Made by a program: the position numbers and the translations under genes. Of a stretch of DNA of 64,000 nucleotides, positions 43,501 to 55,199 are shown piece by piece (position 1 is the stretch's first letter; every line of letters starts with the position of its first letter). The notes beneath the pieces were generated by a model. It was not told where the DNA came from. It made no database searches and worked only from the letters and a program-made list of their open reading frames with translations. The stretch spans positions 1 to 64,000 of the forward strand of contig JADANN010000312.1 of NCBI GenBank assembly GCA_018806985.1. Reading direction: 5' to 3'. This DNA comes from Angiostrongylus vasorum (Eukaryota > Nematoda > Chromadorea > Rhabditida > Metastrongylidae).

Positions 43501-43599
43501 AAACAAATTGAGACTGTGTAGTGTTCGATTTACGACACCTATTCAACACTTAGAGACCGAAATAACTTGGTTCTTCACACTTGGTCTATGGTATAAAGG

Positions 43600-43885
43600 A
43601 TAAGAATAGAGCTCTCGGCGTTGACCAATCCCTCAGGGATGCGCCGTGAATTCGACTTCATTAAGTGTCGTTGGAGGTGATTGAATGCATATCTGATGGC
43701 CTTTACAATGACTCGCGGTGGCCTACCGATGTATCGAGCCAGTGCTGCTATCCTCCCAGACAATTCTGCTAGCAATTTGCCGACCCCAGAGGGATGGAAG
43801 GCGTGGTGGGCCATGGGCGCGGGGATCAATTCCACGTGTGTGTCGCAGTGGTGTCTCCAACCAATGCGCCACACGCGTCCTTGGT
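43600..43885 (-). repeat. S1 SINE, near full length
   Basis: This minus-strand copy has CTCTCGGCGTTGACCAATCC, GATGCGCCGTGAATTCGA, TATCGAGCCAGTGCTGC and GGGCCATGGGCGCGGGG. The A-box complement at the right is AATGCGCCACACGCG. The 99-codon minus-strand frame is a repeat product. Confidence 0.84.
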
Positions 43886-43889
43886 ATAT

Positions 43890-45780
43890 GTAAGAAAATA
43901 ATTGTCGTTTACCAGTCTAAAGTCATTTTCATTCGAAGGTGAACATCATTAATTGGTTAGATTTTTGCAAATTTTTTAACTACATTATGGACGCCCAATG
44001 GCTTTGCTACTATGAAACTTATTTTCTGTAACGCATCACGGTTTTAAAGGTGAGGCTCGTATTTTGAAAATGAAAGAGGTAGAACAAGCACTATTTCGTC
44101 GATTAGAATAAACTGCGGTTTTCAGTGATGTCTGCACCATTGATGTTTATGGATGCTGATGATCTCGTTTGGAATTTTAAAAGTTAAAATCTTGTTTCTC
44201 CTCTTCTAGAAATTTCATTCTAAACAACGTTAACAATCAACTAACGTTTTTGGGAAAACATATGCTTTTTTGTAGGATAGATGACCAAAGTTCTTGTGCA
44301 ATTTAATCCTTCTTTTATCAACAGTTTGCTAAAAACCAGTTTTAGACCATAAGTGCTTATCGCGATATGATTTGCGCGCCGATTTCGCGTTGGCTAGACG
44401 TAGAAAGATGGATCTTACCAGAGTAGTTGGCAGACGTAGAAGTGGGACCAAGTGACCATCAAGTGGTTTCCATCTCTAGATCAGATAAGATAGCGAGGTT
44501 ACGCCAAATTCGGGCCATGCCCTCAGCACGGCTGTACTCATGGCATGGGCCCGGCACTGCTACTACATGATTCACAACTACTGTGAATCTGATTCCATAT
44601 CCATTTTCATTCTAATCCTTTGGCATTTCAGCTCTATAAGAGCCTAGAATTTTTTTAGTAACTGAAATTATTGAAATCAGCTACTAATTCTTGAAACCGT
44701 CCTTAGGTCTCAATTCGACTGTTGCACGAAACCCACCAATTGCCGTCGCTGTGGTTTTACGAAGATATACTTTTACTGTTATCTTTTTCTAATGCTAACT
44801 TTCTCAATAGCTCCTTACTAGTTTAAAAGCACATGCTAACTCCTTTAGTCTAAAAGTAAACTGGAATTCTTAAAAAGTTCTCAACTACTTCCGTTCCACA
44901 GAAGGACTCACTGTTTGTGGTTGCAGTTGCATACGCCGAGGTCGGAAAATTGTTTTGAAGAGGTGATCATATATGTTAGTACGGTAGAGACCGATATAGG
45001 ACTGACGTGAAGCAGGGCGGTACTAAGAATTGAACACTGTTCATGGATTGGATATTGAAGAAAGACTTATTAGCGGTGAATTTATGAAGTTGGTGACCTC
45101 ATTAGAGTGTGTCTGGAGACGAACGACAATTGCCGACCGACCGATGAGCTAAATGGTCAATTCGCTTGTGAATGAAACGATGTTAATAATACTGGAATTA
45201 AGTGCTTTCGCTTTTCTTTTCTCCAGGACCAGCTGTGAAAGCGATGAGTTTGAAATACTTTGCACGAACAGGATCTATTCTACACGGATGAGCACAATTT
45301 CCATATAAACTTAAATGAGAATATCTGAAGAACTTTTCAACAAAAATCTAGGACTGGAATAAAACGAAAAATTTGGGAGGCTATCTGATTTTAGCATGAT
45401 AAACATTATCATTCATGGTAACTGATAGCTCTGGAAGACCTGCCAGCTTCCAATGCCTTACCAGACGATAGCAACATAACAAAATAGACCATATCGTGAT
45501 AAAATGAAGGTTTTATATGTTTACTGTTGCTAATGCTGTGTTCTGGACGACGAAGCCAAAGCGACTATTAAGACCATCAAGTAGTAGAGTTTTTTATTTC
45601 TTTGGCTTACTTTTTTACATCTGTGAAGAATACTATCGGTCCATTCAAAGTTCTTACAACAAACTTACAAAACCTAGTAGGAAAATATGAGGACAGATGA
45701 CAGGTAATATTGAAAAAAAATCCTCGTGGCTACTGACATGTTGTTACGCTAGCTCACTAATTTTAGAAAAAATATTATTC
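43890..45780. other. Unassigned sequence
   Basis: No frame of 60 codons or more is present and no repeat is recognised. A stretch near 45260-45340 faintly recalls a Tc1-type DE(x)F motif but is not supportable. Confidence 0.4.
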
Positions 45781-45784
45781 AATG

Positions 45785-46050
45785 AGTGCGTGGAGCGCAG
45801 TATTTAGTGGTGCCTTGCAATCTACACGGCTTCGATCTAGCATCCGAGGTTCACCCACCAAGCACTCCATCCCTTCAGGGTCGGGAAATTGCTACCAGAC
45901 CTGTCCGGGAGTATAGCATCACTGATTTGATATATCGGTAGGCCACTGCATATGGGCTAGATATTCATCCAGTCACCTCTAACGATACCTGATGAAGTCG
46001 AATCCATGGCGCATCCCTAAGGGTTTGATCAAGGCGAGAGTTTTTTCCTT
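45785..46050 (+). repeat. S1 SINE, diverged
   Basis: The head GCGTGGAGCGCAGTATTTAG is followed by CTTCGATCTAGCATC, then CCCTTCAGGGTCGGGAAATT, GATATATCGGTAGGCCACTG and GATGAAGTCGAATCCATGG. The tail is AAGGGTTTGATCAAGG. Confidence 0.75.
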
Positions 46051-46054
46051 GTTC

Positions 46055-46738
46055 CATAAGCTCCCACCGATTACTTTACTCGCGATAATCAAGCAGCAAT
46101 TTTTCTTCCATAATTTGAAGATCTGCTAAGCTCTCCAGGAAGTAGTTAAATTTTCTGGAAAAAAAAGCAAAAACTCCAAAAAAAAATCTGTTTCGAAATT
46201 TCGTATATTCCTAAAAAAAGAACATTGAATTCTCCGTGTTGAATGCACGTCAGGGTATTGTACCAAGACGATTTAAGTCCTAGATATCGCTTTGCTTGCA
46301 AGAATCAGATGAAAAATTTCAATGACATTTTAAATGGCTTTTGTAATGAAAGGCTCACATCATTCTCTACTATGTTTTTTTGTATTCGTATAAAACCACT
46401 CGTTCGTTTGCATTATTTTATAAACATCCGTCTTAAAATCAGGGTTATACGCACCATACGGCTACTTGGCTCCAATGAGGAAAGAAAGACAGTGAAATAA
46501 TGGTTTCTGAATATTCTTTCGAGTGACTCCATATTATCGTTGTTTTAACTATTTTTTTCCGTAACCTTTGTTCGTAACTAATTTTACACTTTTCTTTCAT
46601 GCGTATTCGATATTTGCTCGTATGCTGGTAGGATTCTTCGTTTTTTTTTGACCGATTATTGGAACGACGAAAAAATGTTTTTTTCTACGAAATGGCAACG
46701 TTTAATGGCTTTGAAAACAATTCCTTTAAAAAAAGAAA
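46055..46738. other. Unassigned sequence
   Basis: An 85-codon frame at 46243-46500 is basic and unidentified. No repeat is recognised. Confidence 0.35.
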
Positions 46739-46739
46739 C

Positions 46740-46920
46740 TGAGGACTTGCATGGTGTGGCGGTGAACGTGTTAGCCTCCGGAAAGGGTATAGAGTGTTGG
46801 TCCCCACCGCAGACACCAGCGGTCCGGAGTTTTGTAAATATTTCAGCAACATTGTGGTTATATATCACATAGTACCCTGCCCTTATCAATTAGTAGGCAG
46901 TAAATAAAAATTGACAAAAT
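46740..46920 (+). repeat. S4 tRNA-like repeat
   Basis: It contains TGCATGGTGTGGCGGTGAAC, a head like a tRNA D-arm region, then GTTAGCCTCCGGAAAGGG, and TGGTCCCCACCGCAGACACC in the B-box position. TTTTGTAAATATTTCAGC and ATTGTGGTTATATATCAC follow, then an AGGCAGTAAATAAAAA end. It is the clearest single S4 unit. Confidence 0.7.
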
Positions 46921-46929
46921 TCTTTTAAT

Positions 46930-47290
46930 GTTGATTTTTTATTTACTGCCTGCCACAGTTTTTCAAGAGAGGGTAGTGAAATGCAACCACAATAATGCAA
47001 AGATATTTGGAAAACTCCGGACTGCAGGTGTCTGCGGTGAGGAACGAACGCTCTAGTACCCTTTCTTGGGGCTAAAGCGTTCACCACCGCAGACACCGGC
47101 AGTCCGGAGTTTTCCAAATATCTCTGCATTATTGTGGTTGCATTTCGTTCACCATGCGGGTCGTTCGTTTCCCATTCTCCCAGCTAATTCTCTATCTACC
47201 AGCGCCATCAGCAATCACCCGTCAACAGAACTGATCGATCTAGGTAGCCCAAATCGGCATTCAACAATTGTTTTAGTATAATTACAACTA
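46930..47290. repeat. S4 foldback: near-perfect 61-base inverted repeat
   Basis: Arms at 46979-47039 and 47085-47145 are complementary with two mismatches over 61 bases, around a 45-base loop. Both are the 3' part of S4 units (GGAGTTTTCCAAATATCTC and CACCGCAGACACCGG in the right arm) in opposite orientations. The right-hand side goes on with GCCATCAGCAATCACCCG. A transcript would form a long hairpin. Two frames across it are artefacts. Confidence 0.85.
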
Positions 47291-47329
47291 TGCTGAGATA
47301 TTCGCAAAACTTGTAATCCGAGCCAGATC

Positions 47330-47485
47330 GAACCACGATTTCCTTTTACGAGGGCTCGCGCATTACACGCTTAGTCACGGAGACCCTTGCTCCGCTTTTA
47401 TATCAGCTAGCTCTCTACCTACGAGCGCCATCAGCAATCACCCGTCAACGGATTTGTCTGAGGAACCCAAAACGGCATTTTGTTC
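47330..47485. repeat. S4-associated fragment
   Basis: It repeats GAGCGCCATCAGCAATCAC, then CCGTCAACGGATTTG and AACCCAAAACGGCATT, blocks also found at 47200-47260 in the preceding foldback. Confidence 0.55.
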
Positions 47486-47489
47486 GATC

Positions 47490-47705
47490 ACGCCCCCACC
47501 AGCTCACCAAGCATCGCTTTTTTAAGGGGTGGGTCAATTGCACTACATTTATCTGGGAGGATAGCAGCACTGTGTTCATACATCAGCAGAGCACCGTAAG
47601 TAATTTTATAGGCGAAATATGTTTTCGATCACCTTTACGATTCTTAATAGAGTGAATGCATTGGTGTATCCTCTCAGGTAATGGACAATGACGAATGCTT
47701 TACCG
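47490..47705 (+). repeat. S1 SINE, diverged
   Basis: The 5' end is altered (CGATCACGCCCCCACC). GGGAGGATAGCAGCACTG, CATACATCAGCAGAGCACC and a GAATGCATTGGTGTATCC tail keep the family order. Confidence 0.65.
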
Positions 47706-48065
47706 TTTAATCATTCAGTAAGGCGTCTCCTGTTTTTCCTGACGTAGATCTGCAGTAATTTAATCGCTATTGCATTGTTAAGAAACTTAACAGAAAAAAA
47801 ATGCCTAACGGACCAATCAACTACGCTCCGTTTCTTCCTATTTTTCTAATTTCCCGTTCTTCTTATGAGTCAGTTGTAAAACACCACCAAGGTGGACTCT
47901 TTCAATATGTATACGACGTTTTATGTGAACGCTAGTTTCATTAAAAGAAAACGTTCCACAAAAAATAGTCGCGAGGAAGTGTTTGCCATCATTTCTTACA
48001 CGAACCGACGTCACATGTTTTTGCAGATTCCACCACTTCTTTTTTTATTCCTTTCGTTTCCACTT
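47706..48065. other. Unassigned sequence
   Basis: A 75-codon frame at 47892-48119 is unidentified. Nothing else is seen. Confidence 0.35.
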
Positions 48066-48069
48066 ATCA

Positions 48070-48310
48070 AGTACCAAAGAAAATCTTCGGAATTGCTTGT
48101 GGGTTTGGCCGCTGCTTGAGGATTTTTAAGTCATTCTTATGAATGCCGTTAGATGTTGCAGATTCTCCGTTGAATTCTAAGAAAGACGTGCTAACTCGTT
48201 GCCACGTGGATCGGATAGAGTGTATATCTGATTTGCTACCGCGAAGGAATGAGAGGTCTAATGGACCTGGGGCGGAGTCGAACCATCCACCTGGATTGTT
48301 TAAGCTTTGC
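48070..48310 (-). repeat. S2 SINE fragment, diverged
   Basis: The plus strand contains GGGTTTGGCCGCTGCTTGAG, GACGTGCTAACTCGTTGCC, CGAAGGAATGAGAGG and a CGGAGTCGAACCATCC box (B-box complement). The order matches S2 on the minus strand. It overlaps the 118-codon minus-strand frame 48067-48423, which I do not regard as a gene. Confidence 0.5.
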
Positions 48311-48938
48311 TCATAATGGCGGACATCACTATTGCTGTTATGGCTATCACCATTATGATTTGTTCCAGTGTTCTTTCGACGTATAATTTTTGGGCATTTC
48401 GGTGCAAGCTTTGATCTTCTCATATTTAATTTTTGCTTCTGCGCTATTTGGGATCCAGTCTATTTCGGTAAATAAAAACGGCGCTCACACGGATCAGTGT
48501 GTTTCCCTTTACAATGGTTACTAGGATGTTTGTTGCAGTTTTTAAACTGAGCCCCATAATACCGCTTAATATCATTTCGGTGAGCAGCATTTCCAGTTGG
48601 CAAACAGGGGCTAATTTAGTTGACTAAAAAAGATTCATATACTGGCTTGAAGGTGCAGTTTGGGTCAGGGGCTGAACTTCGTCTTTGTCTTTGATGCATC
48701 GAGTTGATTTCACCTTCCGTGTTTAATTTCCATACAAATTTATGCTTAAGATCTGCTTATGTGTGGGTAGACTGTTTTCACCACGCCGTTTAACAAAAAG
48801 CCAGCAATCAGTGACTAGAAAATACCACCTCTAATAAACTCCTCGTGTACTCTGGAAAATCTTTAAGGATCTCCACGACAGAGCTCTATGAAACAAAACA
48901 GAAAATAAAATAAAATAAAATGAAACAACGTGCATTCT
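48311..48938. other. Unassigned sequence
   Basis: No frame beyond the tail of the S2-overlapping one. An AAATAAAATAAAATAAAATG run lies just before the P repeat. Confidence 0.4.
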
Positions 48939-48939
48939 T

Positions 48940-49660
48940 TCCTTGATAAGCTTACACGAGTTTGATGTGTAATCTTTATTCTGCTAAAATTTCGACGGTT
49001 TCATCTTCATCAGAGCCAGTGATCCGAGTCGGTGGTCCATAGTTGTTCGTGTTCTCGAGGTGGTGTCTTCGTCGCCACCTTTAGCCGGCGTCTTCCTCAG
49101 TGGAGCATCTCTCTCAAATAAGCCATACTCACCCGGCGGTGCCATTTTATACAGGATGTTGATGGTGGATAGAATGATTGCACGGTGATGACGTCCGGTG
49201 AAGGGCGCGTGTGCCGCAGTGGTTGGAGGCGCCACTGCGACACACACGTGAAGTCGATCTCTGCGCCCATGGCCCACCAAGCCCTCCATCCTTCCGGGGT
49301 CAACGAATTGGTACCAGACTTGTCTGGGAGGTTAACAGCACTGGCTCAATACATCGGCAGGCCATCGCAAGTCATTGTAAAGGCCAGATATGCATTCAGT
49401 CACCTCCAACGATACTTAACGAAGTCGAATGCTTAGCGCATCCCTCAGGGATTGATTAACGCAGAGAGCTTTATCATTCATCCTTTCTTAACGTTCGGTG
49501 ATAACAACTTCTTTTCCGGACAATCCACCATGTAGAAGTCGGTACCATTACCAGCAAACAAAGATCATAAAATGTTCCAAAACCGACTTTCCTTTAACCT
49601 CGGTATGACTAATCAAGATGTATTCTTGACAAGCTTCCAAGAGGTCGATACTTGTGTCGT
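48940..49660 (-). repeat. Family P repeat with an S1 SINE inside
   Basis: The left part (48942-49201) covers the unit end, the ribozyme-like core and the mid-unit: TCTTCATCAGAGCCAGTG (complement of CTGATGA at 49007-49013), TCGGTGGTCCATAGTTG, and TTTTATACAGGATGTTGATG. After the SINE the unit continues (49491-49620: GTGATAACAACTTCTTTTCC, AAAACCGACTTTCCTTTAAC) to the unit start near 49620. GATGTATTCTTGACAAGC then leads into the end of another unit, again head-to-tail. The GAAAC box is GAAAT here, so the core is probably inactive. Confidence 0.72.
49202..49490 (+). repeat. S1 SINE inserted in a P repeat, with target-site repeat
   Basis: The head is GGGCGCGTGTGCCGCAGTGG (one change in the A-box), then the complete body and a CATTCATCCTTTCTTA tail. 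Flanking direct repeats are ACGTCCGGTGA (49191-49201) and ACGTTCGGTGA (49491-49501), with one mismatch. The interrupted P sequence rejoins exactly across it when compared with the copy at 31 kb, so the boundaries are reliable. Confidence 0.87.
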
Positions 49661-49689
49661 CATCTATTCGCATATGTCCTTCATTTTTT

Positions 49690-49770
49690 TTAAAATCCAA
49701 GGAGAGAATAAGGAAGAATACATGTTGATTAGTTATACCGAGATTGAAGGAAAATCGGTTTTGAAATGAA
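49690..49770 (+). repeat. Family P unit-start fragment
   Basis: GGAAGAATACATGTTGATTAG, ACCGAGATTGAAGG and AAATCGGTTTTGAAATG form the left end of a unit, plus orientation, inverted against the copy at 48940-49660. Confidence 0.65.
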
Positions 49771-50028
49771 GCGATGTCTTTCATTCAAGTGTAATGTTGC
49801 TTGTCTCCATATAAGTTGAGCAGATTAGAATAGTACGGCATAGAGTAAGGACATATCGAGCCTCTTCTCGTATCCAATCGAATTATTTGATGATCATTGT
49901 CAGAATAGGCTATTACTCTACTAGTCAATACGTTCCATTATTGTGAAACTGTGGTGTAGCAAGGGATATAAAAGTCGGAAAGGCTGTTACGATCTTAGGG
50001 GCATTTTGGATACCTATTTGTAGACGTG
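49771..50028. other. Unassigned spacer
   Basis: Nothing is recognised. Confidence 0.4.
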
Positions 50029-50029
50029 C

Positions 50030-50950
50030 TATGATGACGATCTGTACTTACAGCGCACGCATACTAACATCTAAACTTTCTATTGGGAACTTCATCGCCA
50101 TACACCCTAAGAATACTAACTACGACGCCATTGTACTGCTCACCAATTTAATGCCGTTGTACCGCAGAAAAACAGCTCCTCAAAACATATGACAATTGCG
50201 CAGTTGGCGACGTTGATGTCCTCATTTGAACAGCCTTTGAACAACTAATTAACCGAATAGGACGTTCACGGTTGAAAGGACGTGGACCAATACCAGCTTT
50301 GACGATGTTCGTCCTCTACAGTCTTTCATTGAGCTACAATGAAGAGGAGGTCGAAGAATTCTACATTGACTTCGAAAAGTTATGCATGTAAAATTTTGCC
50401 TTATAGAAGTTCATCAATAGCAACTTGAGCGCTAAGATTGGACCATGGAACTCGTCTGAAGAAACTTACATCAGTACCCACGATTGGAGGGTACTAGCAG
50501 AAGAAAACCATCTCTTAGCAAATCGAAGGTTTAATCCAATCGATGTCAACGTCGATTATTAAAAGCACCAGCTTGTACGAATCTAGTCATTCTGAAACGA
50601 CACTTATTTTGGTGTTAAGAAAGGATTTCGACAAGGTGATATCATCTCGCCAGAATTATCTACAAGTGTCTTCAACAATATCATGCGAAAACTGGAGTGG
50701 GATAACGTGCGAATGAAGATTGATGGATGGCAGGAACATCATCTTCGATTTGCGTGCAATATCGTTCTTATAACAAGAAGCATTACCAAGCGGAACGAAT
50801 GCTGGCCAGCTTCGGCAGCATCTGCGAAAAGACTATTCTTTGTTGAAACTCAACACAAAATGTTGAGGTGGAGAATATGGGAAACTGATCTATTTTTGAT
50901 GTTCCCCGTATACAATCAGCGGAATGAATATCTATGAATGAGACAACAAC
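50030..50950 (+). mobile_element. RTE-B LINE relic (endonuclease and part of reverse transcriptase)
   Basis: This is a second RTE-type lineage. The endonuclease part includes VGDVDVLI, FEQLINRIGRSRLKGRGPIP and ALTMFVLYSL, then SYNEEEVEEFYIDFEKL (about 50328-50383) and a remnant NSNLSAKIG. Around 50480-50600 the end of the endonuclease runs directly into the RT. There GFRQGDIISPE (about 50624-50656, motif B) precedes IMRKLEWDNVRMKIDGW and HHLRFACNIVLIT. The catalytic FADD is replaced by FACN at 50749-50760. RT motif A is deleted. Stops occur throughout. It is distinct in sequence from RTE-A (for example EEEVEEFY in place of ADEYE). Confidence 0.8.
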
Positions 50951-50959
50951 GAGTACATG

Positions 50960-51105
50960 ATTGCACTTGAGTCCCCAGTAAAGGTTGTCACGCGTTCGAA
51001 GCCCAATTAGGCTTCCGAGTTTTGCCCTTGTCTAACCATCATTGTAGTTGTACTTTACATTGTAGCCAGCCATGAAAAAAGAATAGGCAGCAAATAAAAG
51101 CTAAG
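50960..51105 (+). repeat. S4-like repeat
   Basis: GTCCCCAGTAAAGGTTGTC, a B-box-like CGCGTTCGAAGCC, CCGAGTTTTGCCC and GTTGTACTTTACATTG lead to the family end AATAGGCAGCAAATAAAAGC. Confidence 0.55.
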
Positions 51106-51179
51106 ACATTGTGGGTGCCACAAAGTCAACTTGTGGCCCACCTCTTGAACACTGTTATCTTTCTTTAACGTGCAACTCG

Positions 51180-51390
51180 GGAAGCCTGATATAACCAAAG
51201 CAAGGCAGATCACCAAGCATCGTTGAAAACACAGGTACAAAGGTAATAGAAAGATCATTCGGCTACATGCAAGTGAGAGAGGAAGTCCGAAATCCAAACC
51301 TAGCAGAGCGACCAAAGACCATGGACTCCTGGTCCTATTGGATCTAAAGCGCACTGCAGGAAGACTACCGATCAGATTATCAGAAATCTT
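51180..51390 (+). mobile_element. Possible RTE-B C-terminal fragment
   Basis: The plus strand reads QITKHRWKHR and then, at 51347-51385, KRTAGRLPIRLSE. This recalls the basic KRxxGRPPxRW block at RTE protein C-termini. It may be the 3' part of the RTE-B relic, separated by the S4 copy. The opposite strand is open for 159 codons (51055-51534), which I take to be a shadow. Evidence is weak. Confidence 0.3.
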
Positions 51391-52670
51391 CACAATGATA
51401 CAAGGCAAACAAATATGGTGAATTGGTTCTGTTCTTACGAACTGTTCTCGATAAATCATGTGATAACCAAAACATAATTCTGATTTTAGACGATAAACAT
51501 CCCTGCGAATTAACGCTTCCAAGGATGTTTTCATCTATTTTTGAAGAAGTGGGACCATCCACAACCTGGACTATCGCATGTGTCATTTTCTTTTCAAAAC
51601 TGACGGGTGTTCTCACTTCGTAGTAAACGAAAACAGCTCCGAAAAAAGGCGAAGTCACAGAAACATAAATGAAACGAGAAGTCACCTAAAATCAGAACCA
51701 CTTCTTAAGAACTAATGCCGAGGATAATCGAATACTGTGAAATATTGAAAAAAGGCTATGTTCACACAGCTCTTAAAGATCTGACTGCTTCGTCGAGAAT
51801 TAACTGACTCCAGTATTTGTTATCTATCTTTCCACTTAAAAAATTTGTTGCAGTAACATTAGCCATCGCGATTGGACCTAGTTGTTAGAAATCGTTCTCA
51901 ATGTCGAAGCCTAATGTGTCCACTACGGAAAAAAGGCTCGCGGTGAAGTTTAGTGCGACAATACGTGACTAATGGAACAGTTTTTTTTCAGGTCAAACGA
52001 CGAAAATAAGTGCTTCTTTAATAACACTTATCGGGACTGACGATATGGCGTGACGTTCCCGGTAATGTAGCCTCTAGTACAATTGCGCGGACTTCGGCTA
52101 TATTTGCTCTCGCAATTCCTACAACCTTTATCGAACTCAGATCGTCTCAAAGAGCTTAATGACCAACATTTTCAAGCTCATTTCAAGTAGATAAAGGCTT
52201 GTCAGTCTAATTACTATTTTAGAAGCATATTCCTAGACGTCACTTGGAAATGGAATTTCATGCAGGATACAACGAGTAATGATGAAATAAAAGTGGAAAT
52301 TTATAAGAAAAAACATTTAAGGCTTTCCAGTTACTAAACCCGGCTACTAATTTAGTTATCCATGTTACCACGATGAACTAATCAGGGAAATCGGTGCCAT
52401 CCTGCAAATATTCTAGTCACATGAGAACAAACCTCCACCAATCCATATGAACTTCACGTGGGGAAGATCTTGGAACGTCATAAATCACCTACCTTAGGAT
52501 TTCAAGACGAATCTGTGAGCTCAGCGAGCGCTTAACATTCCAATGAGGATAGAAAATAACGAATCCTTAATTTTCAGCCGAATCCGCTATTGCTCTCTGC
52601 TACATTCAGGGGCAACACTTGCAAACATCGAAACAAATTATAAATGTTCTAGCCTGTACGACATCTGGGC
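51391..52670. other. Unassigned sequence, both strands open at 51.4-51.7 kb
   Basis: Frames of 66 codons (plus, 51423-51623) and 101 codons (minus, 51380-51685) overlap. Neither resembles a protein I know. The remainder has no long frame or repeat. Confidence 0.35.
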
Positions 52671-52671
52671 A

Positions 52672-52845
52672 GGGTAAAGGAATGGACTGCGTTGATCAAT
52701 CCCTGAATGGCCCAACATACACTCGACTCCGATGCAGCTTCGTAGAGACGATTGAATGCAATCTGATCTCTCTAACGACTTTTGCTAGCCTGTCGATGCA
52801 TCAAGTCAGTGCTGCTGTCCTGCCTGACCAGTTCTTTGCAAACTG
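52672..52845 (-). repeat. S1 SINE 3' part, diverged
   Basis: The plus strand gives GACTGCGTTGATCAATCCC, CACTCGACTCCGATGCAGC, GCCTGTCGATGCATCAAGTC and AGTGCTGCTGTCCTGCCTG. The A/B-box head is missing. Confidence 0.65.
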
Positions 52846-52914
52846 GCTGTGCATTATAACTTTTAATTTAACCCCAGCATGAAATTTCATTTTTAAGCTA
52901 ACAGGAAGCTCTTA

Positions 52915-52990
52915 TGAAAACTTTATTCGGCCACCATCCAGACGTCTTCGCCTTCATCAAATCCGGAGTAGTTCGACTTGGTTGACCACG
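52915..52990 (-). repeat. Family P remnant
   Basis: AAAACTTTATTCGGCCACC and GACGTCTTCGCCTTCATCAA resemble the complement of the ribozyme-like segment and unit end. The GAAAC box is gone. Old. Confidence 0.45.
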
Positions 52991-52994
52991 CATA

Positions 52995-55198
52995 ATTCTT
53001 TTCTTTATGTGGGCAAGCGATTTGAATGTGCGAAATTTTATAATGGCTTCGTGTAAGCTTATTAATGAAATAGTGAATTTATCACAGCATAAAGGTCTCA
53101 CATGCAATCAAAACATCTTATTTGCAGAAAGAATAGAATACATGTCGTCCGTTATATTCAAAGTGTTAAAGTATCTGAGAAATATCTTGAAAGAAATGAA
53201 CCCGTGTTGAGAGCAGTTCGATACCAGCACCATTCTTGTCGCTCCTTGGTCGCAAACTGGAGACAATATCATCCATTCAGTTTATTCAAGGTTCTTTTTT
53301 GTTAATTCAGGGCTGACATCGTCGTTGAAGCGTCGGCTAAACGTCCATTGGTAAACCTGCCACCTGGTACGAAAAGTTCTAATGATCGTTAGCGATAGCC
53401 AAATAAAATAATTAAGAGATTGTTTTTCATATTTATTACCTAATTTATCTATTTCTTTTATAAATTTCACTTTTGACAACCACTTTCTGAACTACAAATC
53501 TAAAATACTTCACCTTTTGAAGTAATCACTTATCCTACTTCACTGCGGTACTATGAATCACGTCCTAGTTCTCCAGAATTTAGCTGAAGTACTTCATACA
53601 CTGATACCGCAGAAATGGAATCATGGTGGGACCTCTCATAGTCTATCCTTGCAAAAAATCATACATTAGTGGACTATTCCTCTCTCTCTTTGATTTGATT
53701 TTGATCTTACAAGAATCTTATTTCAGGCACTTGAGTTTTTTGTGATTATTTATATTATTTTTTAATTTTTGCGAATCACTTTAACGCCTCGGTTTTGGAA
53801 CTTGTATGAGATTTAGATTGTGGGCATTCTTTGTTCCAAATACGCTTTGAATCCCCTTTAAGCACTTTTGCTTATGGAACACGCAACAACACTAATGAGT
53901 GGTAACAACTATTTCTTAACATGACATGGTTTTTTCTTGTTTCCTGGGAGCAATACTGCTACTTCCGCAATTTCCTTCGCTAAAATTAACTATGACTGAC
54001 CCGTTGTAAAACTTAATTGAGGACTATGGAAAAACCAAAACGATCTTCGTTTTACCATTATGTAGAGCTCAATTGATTGAGTAAGGTATAGCTTCGTTCT
54101 CGACAATTCACACAATGACTTGCGCCAGCTAGTAAAGTGGAAGGATGTTTATTAAAAACGCTTATCATTTTTTTTTAATCGTTTGCTGAACAGGATTTCC
54201 TTCTTACTTCTGCTTGAGGTAGGAGATGACGTGTGTAGGCAAGATTGAAGGGAGTAATGAGGTCAACAGAAATGAGCTGGACCAACCTTATATAATACTC
54301 ATCCAAATCATCCGGCTCCGAAGAGGGCAATGACGCTTGAACCTCAGCCGACCTGAGGTCTTACAACAACCATGAATCAGCTCAGTAATGTAAAAAAAAA
54401 TTTTGATTAATTGTATCCGGATAAAAGACGGTCGGTTTTGAAGAAAGCCTGTGTAATGTCAACAGTGTTGACCTCCAGTGGTTTTCCTTTTTTCGTTTAC
54501 CTTCACTATCAGTTCGCTGCAAATTTCGAACTGATCGAATACCGGATGCATGATCGTTTTCTTTTTCGATCGCAGATATTCCCATCCGCAGGTGTGATCA
54601 ACGATTTCGTAAAGAAAATATACTGCAAGAGCCAAGTTCTCAGTGATGTCAACGATTCCTCCGTTGACTCCTCCCACTTTCAATGCCTATATAAAGTGAC
54701 CTTACAGAGGAATTATCTTTAATTCTGGAATTCATTAACAACGTAATGTTAAAGACTTCGTTCTCTCCTTTTCACTTCTTTTCTCCACGGGTGATTTAGT
54801 TTTGAAGGGAAAAAAAGGGCAAAAGGACACAATAATAGCTCTCTTTGTACGGTGGAACGTTTGTCAACTTGTCACTCCCTCAGCGTCGTCGTCTATTTTC
54901 TATACTTTTTTGCTTAAATACTCAGTAAAAGGTATTCAGCAGAAAGCAAAGCAGAATGAACATTTATAGACCGATTTACAAACCGAATGAATTCCTCACG
55001 AACAGAAGCTTTTGTAATAACGGCCATTTCTCATTCATTTAATGAAATAAGTACGAAGTCAAAAAATCAGGAAGGCAATCTGGAACTTTAAAGCTACTGT
55101 CGTAGGATCTTCAACTACCGATTTCCTTCCAAAATTTAACAGACGTTTGTAATATAAGTTTGCTCTTACTTTCGTTTATTTTAATTTCGGAAGTTCCA
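52995..55198. other. Unassigned sequence
   Basis: About 2.2 kb. At 54411-54722 a 103-codon plus-strand frame overlaps a 74-codon minus-strand frame (54459-54683). Both have balanced composition, but neither is recognised. The minus-strand reading (MKVGGVNGGIVDITENL start) could be an exon. No repeats are seen. Confidence 0.3.
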
Positions 55199-55199
55199 A

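Noticed and set aside
45260..45600. Possible Tc1-type transposase relic (a YTDEHNF-like reading)
   Set aside because: One short motif without the neighbouring blocks or inverted ends. It cannot be told from chance.
48067..48423. 118-codon minus-strand frame, Ser/Asn-rich
   Set aside because: Most of it overlaps a diverged S2 SINE.
51055..51534. 159-codon minus-strand open frame, among the longest in the window
   Set aside because: Leu/Cys-rich with no recognisable domain. The plus strand of the same stretch carries a weak RTE C-terminal-like block (51347-51385), so the frame is more likely a shadow.
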